A stretch of 64,000 nt of DNA from Halovivax cerinus (GTDB lineage Archaea; Halobacteriota; Halobacteria; Halobacteriales; Natrialbaceae): positions 1,302,001 through 1,366,000 of the forward strand of contig NZ_CP101824.1 in assembly GCF_024498195.1 (NCBI RefSeq), written 5' to 3'. The position numbers and the translations under genes were made by a program. Under the pieces are notes generated by a model. It searched no databases. It was not told the origin of the DNA and worked only from the letters and a program-made list of their open reading frames with translations. Positions 52,595 to 61,781 of the stretch are shown here, in pieces (position 1 is the stretch's first letter; each line of letters opens with the position of its first letter).

Positions 52595-54616
52595 TCACCG
52601 TCGCTCCAGGGAGAGTCCGCCGTACTCGCCCACCGTGAACGAGTAGTTCGCCGTGACGATCGTCGTCGACTCGGCCTCCTCGACGACGGCGGGGCCGTCG
52701 ACGGTCGCGTCGGTCGGCAGCGAGAATCGATCGTAGACGTCGTACTCCCGGTGTTCCTCGCCCGTGTAGACGGTCCGGGTTCCCTTGTGCGCGTCCTCGA
52801 CGGACGCCGCGCCGGTCTCGGGTCGCGATCCCAGGTCGGGGGTCGGGGTGACGGCTGCGAGTCGCCAGGTCACGCCTTCGAGCGCGTCGTCGACGTTGGT
52901 GTAGCCGTAGATACTCTCGTAGGAGTCGACGAACGCCGATCGGATCGACGTGACCGCGTCCTCGTCGATCCGTCCGTCCGGAACCGGGACGTTCTGTTCG
53001 TAGCGCTGTCCCTCGTATCGGACGTCGACGGAGCGCTCCTGACTGTAGTCGGTGCCTGCCGTCTCGGCCGCGCGCTCGTTCAAGGTCTCGTAGAGCTCGT
53101 CGATCTCGTCGGCGTTCGCGGGGTCGAGCGACATCGGGCGCGAGACCGAGAAATCGAAGCGTTCGTCGGCGCTCAACAGTCCGAACGCCGAGAGCACGCC
53201 CGGGTTCGGCGGGACGAACACGCCGTCGATCTCCAGCTTCTCGGCGATCTGCGTGGCGAACATCGGCCCGGCGCCGCCGTAGGTCGTCAGCGTGAACCCG
53301 CGCGGATCGTAGCCCTTCTCGATCGTCGTCAGCCTGATCGCCTGGGCCATGTTCGTCGTCGCGATGTCGACGATGCCGGCTGCGACGTCCAGTGGGTCGG
53401 CCTCGAGGTGGCGCTGTACCCGTTCGATCGCGGCCTCGGCGGCCCCGACGTCTAAGTCCATCTTGCCCCCGAGGAAGTACCCGGGATCGAAGTACCCGAG
53501 CACCGCCGCGGCGTCGGTGACGGTCGGTTCGGTCCCGCCGTAGCCGTAACAGGCCGGTCCGGGGTCCGCCCCGGCGCTCTTGGGTCCGACCTTGAGCACG
53601 TCGACCTGGTTGAGCCAGGCGATCGATCCGCCGCCGGCGCCGACCGCCCTGACGTCGATCTGTGGGAACAACAGCGGGAGGTCGTCGATCTCGCCCTCGG
53701 TGGTGGTTTCGATCTCGCCGTCGCGGACGATCGACGCGTCGGCGCTCGTCCCGCCGATGTCGAGCGTGATGATGTCGTCGATGCCGAACGCGGCGGCCGA
53801 CCGTTTGGCGCCGATGACGCCGGCTGCCGGCCCGGAGTTGATGAGCTGTAAGCTCCGCTCGTCGAGCGTCTCTGACCGGATCACGCCCCCGTTCGCCTGC
53901 ATCACGTGAAGTGGCTCGTCGATACCGAACGCCCTGAGTTGCTCCGTCAGATCCCTCACGTAGTCGGTGATGAGCGGTTCGACGTACGCGTTGATGATCG
54001 TCGAGAGCGTCCGCTCGTACTCTTTGATCTCGGGCATCACGTCCGACGAGACGGTCACCGAGAGGTCGCTACGCGAGGCGACGATCTCCTCGATCCGTCG
54101 CTCGTGAACAGGATTTCGGTAGGCGTTCAGCAGGCAGACGGCGACCGACTCGACGCCCTCGGAGACGAGGTCGTCCACTGCCGCCTCGACGGACGCCTCG
54201 TCGAGCGGCGTCTCGACGTCGCCGGTCGCCGAGATGCGCTCTGTAATCCCGTTTCGGTGGCGGCGCTCGACGAACGTGGGCGTCTTCTCGGCCGAGTAAT
54301 TGTACAGTTCCGAGCGGCGTTCGCGACCGATCGCGACGATGTCGCGAAATCCTTCGGTCGTGATGAGGCCGGTCGACACGCCCTCCTGTTCGAGCAGCGC
54401 GTTCGTGGCCACCGTCGTTCCGTGCGAGACGTGTGAGATCTCCTCGGGCGAGACGCCCTCGGCGTCGGCCAGGTCTCGTATCCCGTCGACGACACCACCC
54501 GCGAGGTTCGACGGAACCGTGCGGACCTTGTCCGACGTGACCGCCCCGGTCTCGGCGTCGATGAGAACGAGATCGGTGAAGGTTCCGCCGATGTCGAATC
54601 CGATTCTGTGCGTCAC
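52595..54616 (-). CDS. hyuA: Hydantoinase/oxoprolinase subunit A (second copy)
   Basis: A 673-residue HyuA starting with GTG at 54616 (RIGFDIGGTFTDLVLID). Other landmarks are LDIGGTSADASIV, GSIAWLNQVDVLKVGPKSAG, DPGPACYGYGGTEPTVTDA and TLTTYGGAGPMFA. It is only distantly similar to the first HyuA. Its likely partner is the HyuB at 56641-58308, also on the minus strand, but an oppositely oriented dipeptidase and a small membrane-protein gene lie between them. The frame continues upstream to 54841 without family features. Confidence 0.9.
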   Translation of the reverse strand: MTHRIGFDIGGTFTDLVLIDAETGAVTSDKVRTVPSNLAGGVVDGIRDLADAEGVSPEEISHVSHGTTVATNALLEQEGVSTGLITTEGFRDIVAIGRERRSELYNYSAEKTPTFVERRHRNGITERISATGDVETPLDEASVEAAVDDLVSEGVESVAVCLLNAYRNPVHERRIEEIVASRSDLSVTVSSDVMPEIKEYERTLSTIINAYVEPLITDYVRDLTEQLRAFGIDEPLHVMQANGGVIRSETLDERSLQLINSGPAAGVIGAKRSAAAFGIDDIITLDIGGTSADASIVRDGEIETTTEGEIDDLPLLFPQIDVRAVGAGGGSIAWLNQVDVLKVGPKSAGADPGPACYGYGGTEPTVTDAAAVLGYFDPGYFLGGKMDLDVGAAEAAIERVQRHLEADPLDVAAGIVDIATTNMAQAIRLTTIEKGYDPRGFTLTTYGGAGPMFATQIAEKLEIDGVFVPPNPGVLSAFGLLSADERFDFSVSRPMSLDPANADEIDELYETLNERAAETAGTDYSQERSVDVRYEGQRYEQNVPVPDGRIDEDAVTSIRSAFVDSYESIYGYTNVDDALEGVTWRLAAVTPTPDLGSRPETGAASVEDAHKGTRTVYTGEEHREYDVYDRFSLPTDATVDGPAVVEEAESTTIVTANYSFTVGEYGGLSLERR

Positions 54617-54689
54617 ATAGACACGATAGCGCGTCGCACAAAGTAGATTTCGATTCGCCCATCGAGCGCGGGACGATCCGTGCGGACCG

Positions 54690-55037
54690 TTACACGAGCA
54701 GGACGGCCCACCCCAGGACGACGAACCCCGTGAGGCCGACGAGTAGCTTCGCCATCGACAGCAGCTGTCGATTGGACGCCGGTTCGACGTCGACGAACCG
54801 ACCCGACCGGCGAGAGAGGATCGACCGCGCGCCGTTCCCACGCCGGCCGCTCCGGTCGTTGAGCGAGAGGAGGATCCACCCGAAGCAGGTCACGATCGAG
54901 AGCCAGAAGACGACGGTACCGAACTCGACGCTGACTATCCTCGTCGCCAGAACGAGGACGACGAGACCCGCTGCAGGGAGGACGACCCCACTGAGGAGCA
55001 CGTCTCGCGGTCGCAGTTGTCCGACGATCGGGTGCAC
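54690..55037 (-). CDS. Three-TM haloarchaeal membrane protein
   Basis: A 115-residue protein with TM helices at about 13-31 (LLSGVVLPAAGLVVLVLAT), 39-57 (GTVVFWLSIVTCFGWILLS) and 93-113 (MAKLLVGLTGFVVLGWAVLL), and a basic loop RSGRRGNGARSILSRRSGR between the second and third. I do not recognise the family. Its position between hyuA and a dipeptidase suggests no specific role. Confidence 0.6.
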   Translation of the reverse strand: MHPIVGQLRPRDVLLSGVVLPAAGLVVLVLATRIVSVEFGTVVFWLSIVTCFGWILLSLNDRSGRRGNGARSILSRRSGRFVDVEPASNRQLLSMAKLLVGLTGFVVLGWAVLLV

Positions 55038-55086
55038 GGGGTCGTCTTGGCGAACGACCGGCTAAGTCCTTTCGACGCGGCTGGCA

Positions 55087-55104
55087 ACTCCCGGAACCGG
55101 GAGT
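55087..55104. repeat. Perfect 8-base-stem hairpin with two-base loop
   Basis: ACTCCCGGAACCGGGAGT folds into an eight-base stem around AA. It lies between the divergent membrane protein and dipeptidase genes, just before the 36-base repeats. Confidence 0.6.
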
Positions 55105-55119
55105 GCGACCCGAGGCGTC

Positions 55120-55191
55120 CGGTACACGCGACCGCGACGCGGCAGGAACGTTCTCCGGTGTGCACGACCGCGACGCGGCGGGAACGTTCAA
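55120..55191. repeat. 36-base direct repeat, two copies
   Basis: Two 36-base copies begin at 55120 and 55156. The core CGACCGCGACGCGGC is identical, followed by GGAACGTTC in both. They lie upstream of the dipeptidase gene and could also be protein-binding sites. Confidence 0.75.
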
Positions 55192-55277
55192 AGGGGTTCA
55201 CCGCGAACTCGATGGCAGATGCACGGACGGACCTGGCGAGTGAGCGAGCCGTCGAATCGGGGAGGTGACGATCCATC

Positions 55278-56276
55278 GTGACCGTCCCGGTCACGTTCGA
55301 CGCCCACTCCGACCTGCCGTTCCGGGTCGTCCGCGAACGCGAGGCCGGACGCCGAGCCGTCGTCGCGTCGGATTTCGCGCCCGGCATGCGCGCCGGTGGT
55401 ATCGGGATGCGAGTCGCCTCGATCTACCTCGACGACCCCTACGTTCCCGAGCGGGCACTGCACCGCGCGCTGGTGGTCGCCTCGGAACTCCGAGCCGACG
55501 TCGCGGAGTCGGACGGCGTCGAACTGGCGACGACCGCCGACGCGGTCGCAGCTGGGGCAGAGACCGACGCGCGGACCCTCGTTCTCGGGATGGAGGGCGC
55601 CGAACCGCTGGGCGGTGACCCGCGAGTACTCGACGCGTTCTACCGCCTGGGCCTGCGCGTCCTGACGCTCACTCACAGCCGGCGGAACGCGCTCGGGGAG
55701 GGCGTCCCGCTGTCGGGTGACCGTCGCGGAACGCCGGGTGGACTCTCCGAAGCGGGCGTCGCGGTGGTCGAACGGGCGGACGAACTCGGCATCGTCGTCG
55801 ACCTCTCGCACCTCAACGCGCCCGGGGTCGACGACGCGCTGGCCACCTCGGATCGGCCCGTCATCGCCTCGCACTCGAACTGCCGGGCACTGTGGGATCA
55901 CCCGCGAAACCTCACCGACGACCAGATCCGTGCGATCGCCGCGACTGAGGGCGTCGTCTGTCTCACCGCGGTGGGGTCGTTTCTCGGCGACTCACCGGAC
56001 GTCGAGACCGTCTGCGACCACGTCGAACACGCCGTCGACGTCGCCGGCGTCTCCCACGTCGGCCTCGGCTTCGACTTCTACGACTACCTGACCGAGTACC
56101 TCTCCGACCCCGACCGGGCGCACCTCGAAGCGATCCCGCCCGTCGACGGGCTCGCGGGCGACGAAGCGGTCGCCACCCTCGCCCGGGCGCTCGAACGACG
56201 CGGGTTCTCCGACCGGGAGATCGCCGGCATCTGTCGAACGAACCTGCAGCGAGTGTTCGAACGGGTCCTGGAGTGA
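55278..56276 (+). CDS. M19 membrane-dipeptidase family protein
   Basis: A 332-residue peptidase M19 (renal-dipeptidase-like amidohydrolase) starting with GTG. Metal ligands are in FDAHSDLP (residues 7-14), a bridging glutamate in VLGMEGAEPL, and histidines in LTLTHSRRNALGEG and VIASHSNCRALWDHPRN. The C-terminal GLGFDFYDYL is the substrate-side aspartate region. It cleaves dipeptides, often with D- or cyclic residues, which suits the racemase and Hyu context. There is no signal peptide, so it acts in the cytoplasm after import. It is oriented opposite to the flanking hyu genes. Confidence 0.9.
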   Translation: MTVPVTFDAHSDLPFRVVREREAGRRAVVASDFAPGMRAGGIGMRVASIYLDDPYVPERALHRALVVASELRADVAESDGVELATTADAVAAGAETDARTLVLGMEGAEPLGGDPRVLDAFYRLGLRVLTLTHSRRNALGEGVPLSGDRRGTPGGLSEAGVAVVERADELGIVVDLSHLNAPGVDDALATSDRPVIASHSNCRALWDHPRNLTDDQIRAIAATEGVVCLTAVGSFLGDSPDVETVCDHVEHAVDVAGVSHVGLGFDFYDYLTEYLSDPDRAHLEAIPPVDGLAGDEAVATLARALERRGFSDREIAGICRTNLQRVFERVLE

Positions 56277-56365
56277 GCGGGGCCGGGTGTGAGCGGGCTG
56301 TGAGTGACCAGGAGATCCGAGAAGGGGTACCGAGTGAACAACTACCGAGGACGGGGAGGTCGGGT

Positions 56366-56552
56366 GAGTGGGAGAACCGGATGAGTGGGAGATTCGGGTG
56401 GGCCGGGGAATCGGATGAGTAGGAGAACCGGATGAGTGGGAGATTCGGGTGAGCCGGGGAATCGGATGAGTAGGAGAACCGGATGAGTGGGAGAATCGGA
56501 TAACCGGGAGATTCGGGTGAGCCGGAGAATCGGATGAGTGGGAGAACCGAGT
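56366..56552. repeat. 17-base tandem repeat, eleven copies, with 51-base higher order
   Basis: Eleven units in strict 17-base register run from 56366 to 56552, for example GAGTGGGAGAACCGGAT, GAGTGGGAGATTCGGGT and GAGCCGGGGAATCGGAT. Units 2-4 and 5-7 form the same three-type order, so a 51-base block is duplicated. Weaker units extend upstream to about 56281, just past the dipeptidase stop. It fills most of the 364-base convergent gap. Confidence 0.95.
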
Positions 56553-56640
56553 TCGTGTCCGTTGCGTTCGGGTCGGGGGCGGGAGATCGGCGACGGGCAG
56601 TCGTCCCGGTGGGCGGTCCGGATCCCGTCGTCGGCGGTCG

Positions 56641-58308
56641 TCAGTCTTCGACGTCGACGCCGTAGACCGTCGCCGCCGCTTCGGGCGAGACGAGGCCGTT
56701 GCGGACGTCTTCACGGACGGCCGCCTCGGCTCTGTCTTCGGGATCGCCGTAGCCGCCTCCGCCGGGCGTCTGCGTCCGCAGGCGGGTGCCGGACTCGACG
56801 GTGAACAGCTCCTTCGGGCCCAGTTCCGTCTCGCCGTCGTCGTCGATACGCACCTGGCGTCCCGCGGCGCCTCGTCGGCCGCCGTCGAGCCCGTACGCGC
56901 CGCGTTCGACCCGCTCGGAGTAACTCTGTATCTGGGCCGGCTGGGTGATCGTGTACTCGCGGACGGTGGCGCTTCCGCCGCGATGCCTGCCAGCACCGCC
57001 GGTGTCGGGGACGAACTGGTACTGGTGGAACGCCACGGGATAGTTGTCCTCGACGACCTCCACCGGCGTGTTCGCGGAGTTCGGACCGCCCGCGATGGCC
57101 GGTTCGCCGTCCCTGTCGTGCCACGCTCCGCCGCCGCCGTAGATCCCGTCGAAGTGCACCTGTTGGTCGCGCGTCTCCGGATCGGTGAACTTGGCCATCA
57201 GGCCGAAGTCCTGCGCGCCGGCCGCGGGCACCAGCTCCGGGTTCGCCTCGTACAGCGCCCCGTTCATCGTACTCGCGATGTGGTTCGAGAGGATGTGTCG
57301 CGCCCCGACCGGGGCCGGGTGCTCAGCGTTCAAGACCGACCCACTCGGGACGCTCACCGTGACGGGCGACAGCGAGCCGTCGGTTTGCGGGATGTCCGGG
57401 TTGATCGCGGATTTGATGCCGAACATCGTGTACGCGAACGTGTAGTTCCGCGTGGCGTTCACCGCGAACCCCTCGACCTGGTCGGTGGTACCGCTCCAGT
57501 CGACGGTGAGTTCGTCGTCTTCGACGGTAATCGTGACCCGAAGCGTCGGCACGTGGCCGTCGTAGCTGTCCATCTCCTGTTCGAACGCGTACGAACCGTC
57601 GGGAAGGTCGCTGATCGACTCTCTGAGACCGACCTCTGTGCGGTGGAATATCTCGTCGACGTACGTCTGGAACGTCTCGAACCCGTGTTCGGCGACCAGT
57701 TCGCGGTACTGTTCGACGCCGACCGCACTCGCACCCCGCTGGGCGCGCAGATCGCCGCGAACCTGGCCCGGCGCGCGCGAGTTTTCGAGGATGGTACCGA
57801 GCAACTTCTCGTCGAGGTCGCCGCCCTCGTAGAGTTTCACGGGCGGGATCTGGATCCCTTCCTCGTAGACGTCGTGTGCGTACACGGTGATCGACCCCGG
57901 CGCCCCGCCCCCGACGTCGATGTGGTTCGCCGTGATGACGCTGAACCCGATCAACTCGTCGTCCAGGAAGACCGGTTCGAACGTGAAGATGTCGGGGAGG
58001 TGTCCCGCACCGAGGTGCGGGTCGTTCGTGACGAGTATATCTCCCTCCTCCCACTCGTCCGGGGGAACGTGATCCTCCAGGACCTTCTTCGTCGCGGTGA
58101 GCATACATCCGAGGTGGCCGGGCGTGTACACCCCTTGCGAGAGCAACCGCCCGTTCGGATCCGTCAGCACCGTCGAGAAATCCACCGCGTACTTGATGAT
58201 GTCGGAGAAGGCGGTTCGCTGAAAGTGCGTCCCCATCTCCTCCGGAATCTGCTGGAGCTTACTCCAGAGTACCTCCAGTGTGATCGGGTCGATGTCCCGC
58301 TGTGGCAT
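56641..58308 (-). CDS. hyuB: Hydantoinase/oxoprolinase subunit B (second copy)
   Basis: A 555-residue HyuB of a lineage different from the other three: IDPITLEVLWSKLQQIPEEM, TAFSDIIKYAVDFSTVLTDP, GVYTPGHLGCMLTATKKVL, LVTNDPHLGAGHLPDIFTFE and a C-terminal QTPGGGGYGDPEDR. It probably pairs with the second HyuA (52595-54616). I chose the ATG at 58308 (MPQRDIDPITL), with a possible start three codons earlier. Confidence 0.91.
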   Translation of the reverse strand: MPQRDIDPITLEVLWSKLQQIPEEMGTHFQRTAFSDIIKYAVDFSTVLTDPNGRLLSQGVYTPGHLGCMLTATKKVLEDHVPPDEWEEGDILVTNDPHLGAGHLPDIFTFEPVFLDDELIGFSVITANHIDVGGGAPGSITVYAHDVYEEGIQIPPVKLYEGGDLDEKLLGTILENSRAPGQVRGDLRAQRGASAVGVEQYRELVAEHGFETFQTYVDEIFHRTEVGLRESISDLPDGSYAFEQEMDSYDGHVPTLRVTITVEDDELTVDWSGTTDQVEGFAVNATRNYTFAYTMFGIKSAINPDIPQTDGSLSPVTVSVPSGSVLNAEHPAPVGARHILSNHIASTMNGALYEANPELVPAAGAQDFGLMAKFTDPETRDQQVHFDGIYGGGGAWHDRDGEPAIAGGPNSANTPVEVVEDNYPVAFHQYQFVPDTGGAGRHRGGSATVREYTITQPAQIQSYSERVERGAYGLDGGRRGAAGRQVRIDDDGETELGPKELFTVESGTRLRTQTPGGGGYGDPEDRAEAAVREDVRNGLVSPEAAATVYGVDVED

Positions 58309-58405
58309 ACCATGCAACCGTCCGCCCGCGGCTTAAAGTCACTGATACGGCCATCGATTCGCTGGTCCGACCGCGGTGGACCCGGCTGCGATTGCCGATC
58401 GTCTG

Positions 58406-58534
58406 TCACGGGCGACACCGGTCACAGGCGACGCCAGTCACATGGGGGCGACGGTCACATGGCGACGCCAGTCACAGAGTGACCCCGGTCACAGGGCGAC
58501 GCCTGTACCGAGCGACGCCGCTTACAGGGAGACG
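58406..58534. repeat. 16-17-base tandem repeat, eight copies, overlapping the OCD-like gene stop
   Basis: Units beginning TCAC or TAC start at 58406, 58422, 58438, 58455, 58472, 58489, 58506 and 58523. Typical units are TCACAGGCGACGCCAG and TCACAGGGCGACGCCTG. The final unit runs into the stop codon (TAA on the minus strand at 58522-58524) and the last codons of the cyclodeaminase-like gene. Confidence 0.85.
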
Positions 58535-59505
58535 ATGGTTCCCACGTCGGCTCCCTCGGCCTCGTCGACGGCGTGGGCTGCAGTCGCGGCGTCGAAGACG
58601 GCCGAGCCCACGCTCTCGACGACCAGGATCTCGTCGTCGCTCGATCGCCCGGTCTCCCCCTCCAGCACGTCGGCGAGCGATCGCACGTCGTCCGCCTCGT
58701 ACGTCGACGCGAGGAGGTCACCGGTCTCTGCGGCCTCCTCGGGGACGTCCGCGTACACCCGACTCGCCCGCTCTATGGTGGTCTCGTCGAGTTCCTGCAT
58801 CTCGGCGGAGAACGCGCCGACGGCGACGACGAGCGTCCCCGGTTCGAGCCGGTCGCCCGCGAAGACCGGGGACGTACTGGGCGTGGCCGTCACGACGGTG
58901 TTCGCCCCCTCGACGGCCGCATCCGGGGACCCGACGGGGGTCACGCTCGCGTCGAGTTCCGCGTCGAGTTCCCTCGCGCACTCGATCCGCGAGTCGCTGC
59001 GTGCGTAGACGCGGACGCGTTCGAGGTCGGTCGCCGCTGCAATCGCCCGCGTCTGCCAGCGCGCTTGCGTCCCCGCGCCGATGACCGCGAGGTCGACCGG
59101 CTCGTGGGCGAGTTCCCGCGCGGCCAGGCCGCCGATGCACCCGGTTCGCATCCCAGTGACGTGCGTCCCGTCCATCACCGCGACCGGACGCCCCGTCTCG
59201 GCGTCGTTCACGACGATCTGGGCGGTGATCGTCGGCAATCCCCGCGACGGGTTCTCCTCGAAGAACCCGACCAGTTTCGTCGCGTAGTACGGCGCCCCGT
59301 GGACGTACGCGGGCATCGTCAGCCCGGTCCCGAGTGGGTCGTCCGGCCGGTCGTCGTCGAGTCCCGTGCCGACGGGAAAGTGCGGCCGCTCGGGTCGAAC
59401 CACGTCGCCGCGTCCTTGCTTGACGATCGCCGTCTCGACGACCGACAACAGCGCAGAAATGTCGAGCACCGACGCCACCTGCGAGGCCGTGAGGATCCGT
59501 ACCAT
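58522..59505 (-). CDS. Ornithine cyclodeaminase/mu-crystallin family protein
   Basis: A 327-residue NAD(P)-dependent enzyme. The N-terminal lobe carries RGDVVRPERPHFPV and AYVHGAPYYATKLVGFFEEN. The Rossmann motif VIGAGTQARWQTRAI is at about residues 127-141, with RVRVYARSDSRIE after it, then VVTATPSTSPVFAG. Members include ornithine cyclodeaminase, alanine dehydrogenase and delta-1-pyrroline-2-carboxylate reductase (hydroxyproline pathway). Given the proline racemase-family gene, the reductase role is attractive but unproven. I chose the ATG at 59505. Confidence 0.9.
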   Translation of the reverse strand: MVRILTASQVASVLDISALLSVVETAIVKQGRGDVVRPERPHFPVGTGLDDDRPDDPLGTGLTMPAYVHGAPYYATKLVGFFEENPSRGLPTITAQIVVNDAETGRPVAVMDGTHVTGMRTGCIGGLAARELAHEPVDLAVIGAGTQARWQTRAIAAATDLERVRVYARSDSRIECARELDAELDASVTPVGSPDAAVEGANTVVTATPSTSPVFAGDRLEPGTLVVAVGAFSAEMQELDETTIERASRVYADVPEEAAETGDLLASTYEADDVRSLADVLEGETGRSSDDEILVVESVGSAVFDAATAAHAVDEAEGADVGTIVSL

Positions 59506-59529
59506 CGTGCGACGTAAGGTACTCTCTCG

Positions 59530-59536
59530 TAATAGG
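59530..59536 (-). promoter_or_regulatory. TATA box of the cyclodeaminase-like gene
   Basis: CCTATTA on the minus strand is 25-31 bases before the ATG at 59505. Confidence 0.4.
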
Positions 59537-59625
59537 CGTACGCACTCGTCCGTTCGGTAGCGCCGGTCCAGGGAGGCGCTTGCCGGGACCTCGCCCACTC
59601 GCGCTCTGCGCACCGCCCTCGCCGC

Positions 59626-61455
59626 TCAGCGCTCGCGCAGGTCGGCGGTGGCGTCACGGTCGAGTTCGCCGTCTGCCGAGACGACGACGCCGTAGTCCTC
59701 ACGGGCGGCCTCCCGCGAGACGTAGCCGTCGACGACGTCCTCGCGGACGGCCTCGGGATCGCGTTCGTAGGGATCGCCGTAGCCGCCTCCGCCGCCGGAG
59801 CGGTTCGAGACCACCTCGCCCGGCTCGAAGGCGCCGCGGAACATGCCGGCGTAGCTCACCGCGGTGTCCGCTCCCGATAGATCGTCCGCGGTCGAATCGT
59901 ACAGGTCGTCGTTGTCGACGAGTATCTGCACGCGATCGGGGACGCGGTCGGCGGTCTCGTCGCCGTCGTCCGCGTCGTCGGTCGCCAGCGCGACGACGTT
60001 CCTCGCGCCCGGATCGCCACCGTCGAGGCCCCAGCCGTCAGTTTGTGTCTTCTGGACGATCGAGAGTGCGCCGGCCGGGTGCGTAAAGCGGTAGTCGCGA
60101 CGGATCCCGAGCCCGCCGCGGTACCTGCCGGCGCCGCCCGAATCCGGTCGGAGTTCCAGTCGATCGAGCTCGACGGGTGCCTTCTGTTCGAGTACCTCGA
60201 TGGGCAGGTTCTGGACCATCGTCTCGGTGACGTGCATCAGCGCGTTCGGGCCGTCGCGTTCGTTCGTCGCGCCCCAGCCGACGGCCTCGTTGTTGGCCTC
60301 GACGAACGGACGGCCGGTCTGGGGGTCCTCGCCGTAGAGCATGATACTGCAGAGGTCACCGCCCGAACTCGCGGGCATGCGCTCGGGCATCCCCTTCGCC
60401 AGCGCCCGGTAGACGACTTCCACGGCGAGGATGCCGGTCCAGCCGACGAACGTCGGCGCCGGATCCGTCGGCTCGAAGACGCTCCCCGGGCGCGTCTCGA
60501 CCGACAGCGGGTCGTAGAGGCCGTCGTTCGAGTCCTCCTCCGGCGTCGTGACCGTCTTGAAGCACAGCTTCCCGAGCGCGTCGCCGCCGGTGGCGTTGTA
60601 GGGTGAGTCGAGCTGGTCGGCCGACTCGGTGAGGTCGATCGTGAAGTCCGTCCCGTCGATCGTGACCGTCGCGACGATCTCGACGCGGTCCACCCCGGAG
60701 TCGATCCCGTCCGCGTAGCCGGTGGCCGTCCAGGAGCCGTCGGGGAGGTCCGCGACAGCGTCCCGCGCCGTCCGCGCGCCGTGGTCGAAGAGCCGTTCGA
60801 TCGACGCGTCGACGGTCGCCGAGCCGTAGCGCTCGTGTAACTCCTGGAGCCGTCGGGCGCCGGTGCGCAGGGCGGCGATCTGGGCGTTCAGGTCGCCCAG
60901 TACCTTGTCCGGCATACGTGAGTTGAAGCGGATGATGTCGAGAATCTCCTCGTCGGGTTCGCCGCCCTTGTAGACCTTCGTCCCCGGGAAGACGGTACCC
61001 TCCTGGTACACCTCGGTCGAGTCGAGCACGTAGCCTTCGTCTTTCGCCCCCAGGTCGAGCCAGTGAGCCCGACAGGCTGCGAAGCCGACCAATTCGTCGT
61101 CGACGAAGATGGGCGCGACGACGAGGACGTCGAGCGTGTGCGCCTGACTCCAGTAGGGGTAGTTACACAGGATCACGTCGCCCGGTTCCAGGTTCTCCCG
61201 GCCCACGTGCGCGACCGCGTTCTCGATCCCGGCATCGTTCGACCCGAGGAAGATGGCCAGCCCGGGCGAGTCCGCCACCAGCCGGAGGTCGGCGTCGTAT
61301 AGCGAGATCCCGAAGTCCAGGATCTCGTAGACGATCGTGTTGTACGCCGTTCTGACGAGGGTTCGCTGCATCTCCGTCGCCGCCGACGTCAGGTAGTTCC
61401 GGATGACTTCGACCGTCGCCGGGTCGACGTCGCCGGCCGATTCGGTCGCACTCAT
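59626..61455 (-). CDS. hyuB: Hydantoinase/oxoprolinase subunit B (third copy)
   Basis: A 609-residue HyuB: EVIRNYLTSAATEMQRTLVR, TAYNTIVYEILDFGISLYDA, LCNYPYWSQAHTLDVLVVAP, RAHWLDLGAKDEGYVLDST and SNRSGGGGGYGDPYERDPEAV. It is closely similar to the fourth copy at 62171, including a nearly identical C-terminal tail (SADGELDRDATADLR). No HyuA is adjacent in the window. Its ATG overlaps the stop of the cupin gene by four bases. Confidence 0.92.
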   Translation of the reverse strand: MSATESAGDVDPATVEVIRNYLTSAATEMQRTLVRTAYNTIVYEILDFGISLYDADLRLVADSPGLAIFLGSNDAGIENAVAHVGRENLEPGDVILCNYPYWSQAHTLDVLVVAPIFVDDELVGFAACRAHWLDLGAKDEGYVLDSTEVYQEGTVFPGTKVYKGGEPDEEILDIIRFNSRMPDKVLGDLNAQIAALRTGARRLQELHERYGSATVDASIERLFDHGARTARDAVADLPDGSWTATGYADGIDSGVDRVEIVATVTIDGTDFTIDLTESADQLDSPYNATGGDALGKLCFKTVTTPEEDSNDGLYDPLSVETRPGSVFEPTDPAPTFVGWTGILAVEVVYRALAKGMPERMPASSGGDLCSIMLYGEDPQTGRPFVEANNEAVGWGATNERDGPNALMHVTETMVQNLPIEVLEQKAPVELDRLELRPDSGGAGRYRGGLGIRRDYRFTHPAGALSIVQKTQTDGWGLDGGDPGARNVVALATDDADDGDETADRVPDRVQILVDNDDLYDSTADDLSGADTAVSYAGMFRGAFEPGEVVSNRSGGGGGYGDPYERDPEAVREDVVDGYVSREAAREDYGVVVSADGELDRDATADLRER

Positions 61456-61781
61456 AGGTCGCCGAGGATGGTGTAGACGAGTTTCACGGGCTCGTCTCCG
61501 CGGTTCACGGAGTAGTGCTCGACGCCGGCGGGGATCACGGTGAACGCCGTCGCCTCGACCGTCCTGGTCGACTCGGTCACGACCTCCAGTTCGCCCGAGA
61601 GGACGACCGAGAGTTCGTCGCCCGCGTGACTCGTCGTCCCCGCCTCGGGTACGCGCTCTCCCGGTTCGATGACGAACGACCCGGACTCCGTCGTCGGGTC
61701 GTCGGTCTCGTACAGCGTGAGGGGGTCGCCGGTGCTCTCCGCCCAGTTCGATTCGAGGTCGTGAATGTGAATATCTGTCAT
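61452..61781 (-). CDS. Small cupin-domain protein
   Basis: A 109-residue single cupin. Cupin motif 1 is SHAGDELSVVLSGELEVVTE, but the usual first His-x-His is reduced to one histidine. Motif 2 is FTVIPAGVEHYSVNRGDEPV. Such proteins act as isomerases, dioxygenases or small-molecule sensors. It leads a two-gene operon with the third HyuB, so it may process or sense the Hyu substrate. A 20-base perfect palindrome lies 28-47 bases before its start. Confidence 0.85.
   Translation of the reverse strand: MTDIHIHDLESNWAESTGDPLTLYETDDPTTESGSFVIEPGERVPEAGTTSHAGDELSVVLSGELEVVTESTRTVEATAFTVIPAGVEHYSVNRGDEPVKLVYTILGDL

Noticed and set aside
59580-60086. Plus-strand arginine-rich frame opposite the third HyuB.
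   Set aside because: Antisense shadow with no start context or family features.
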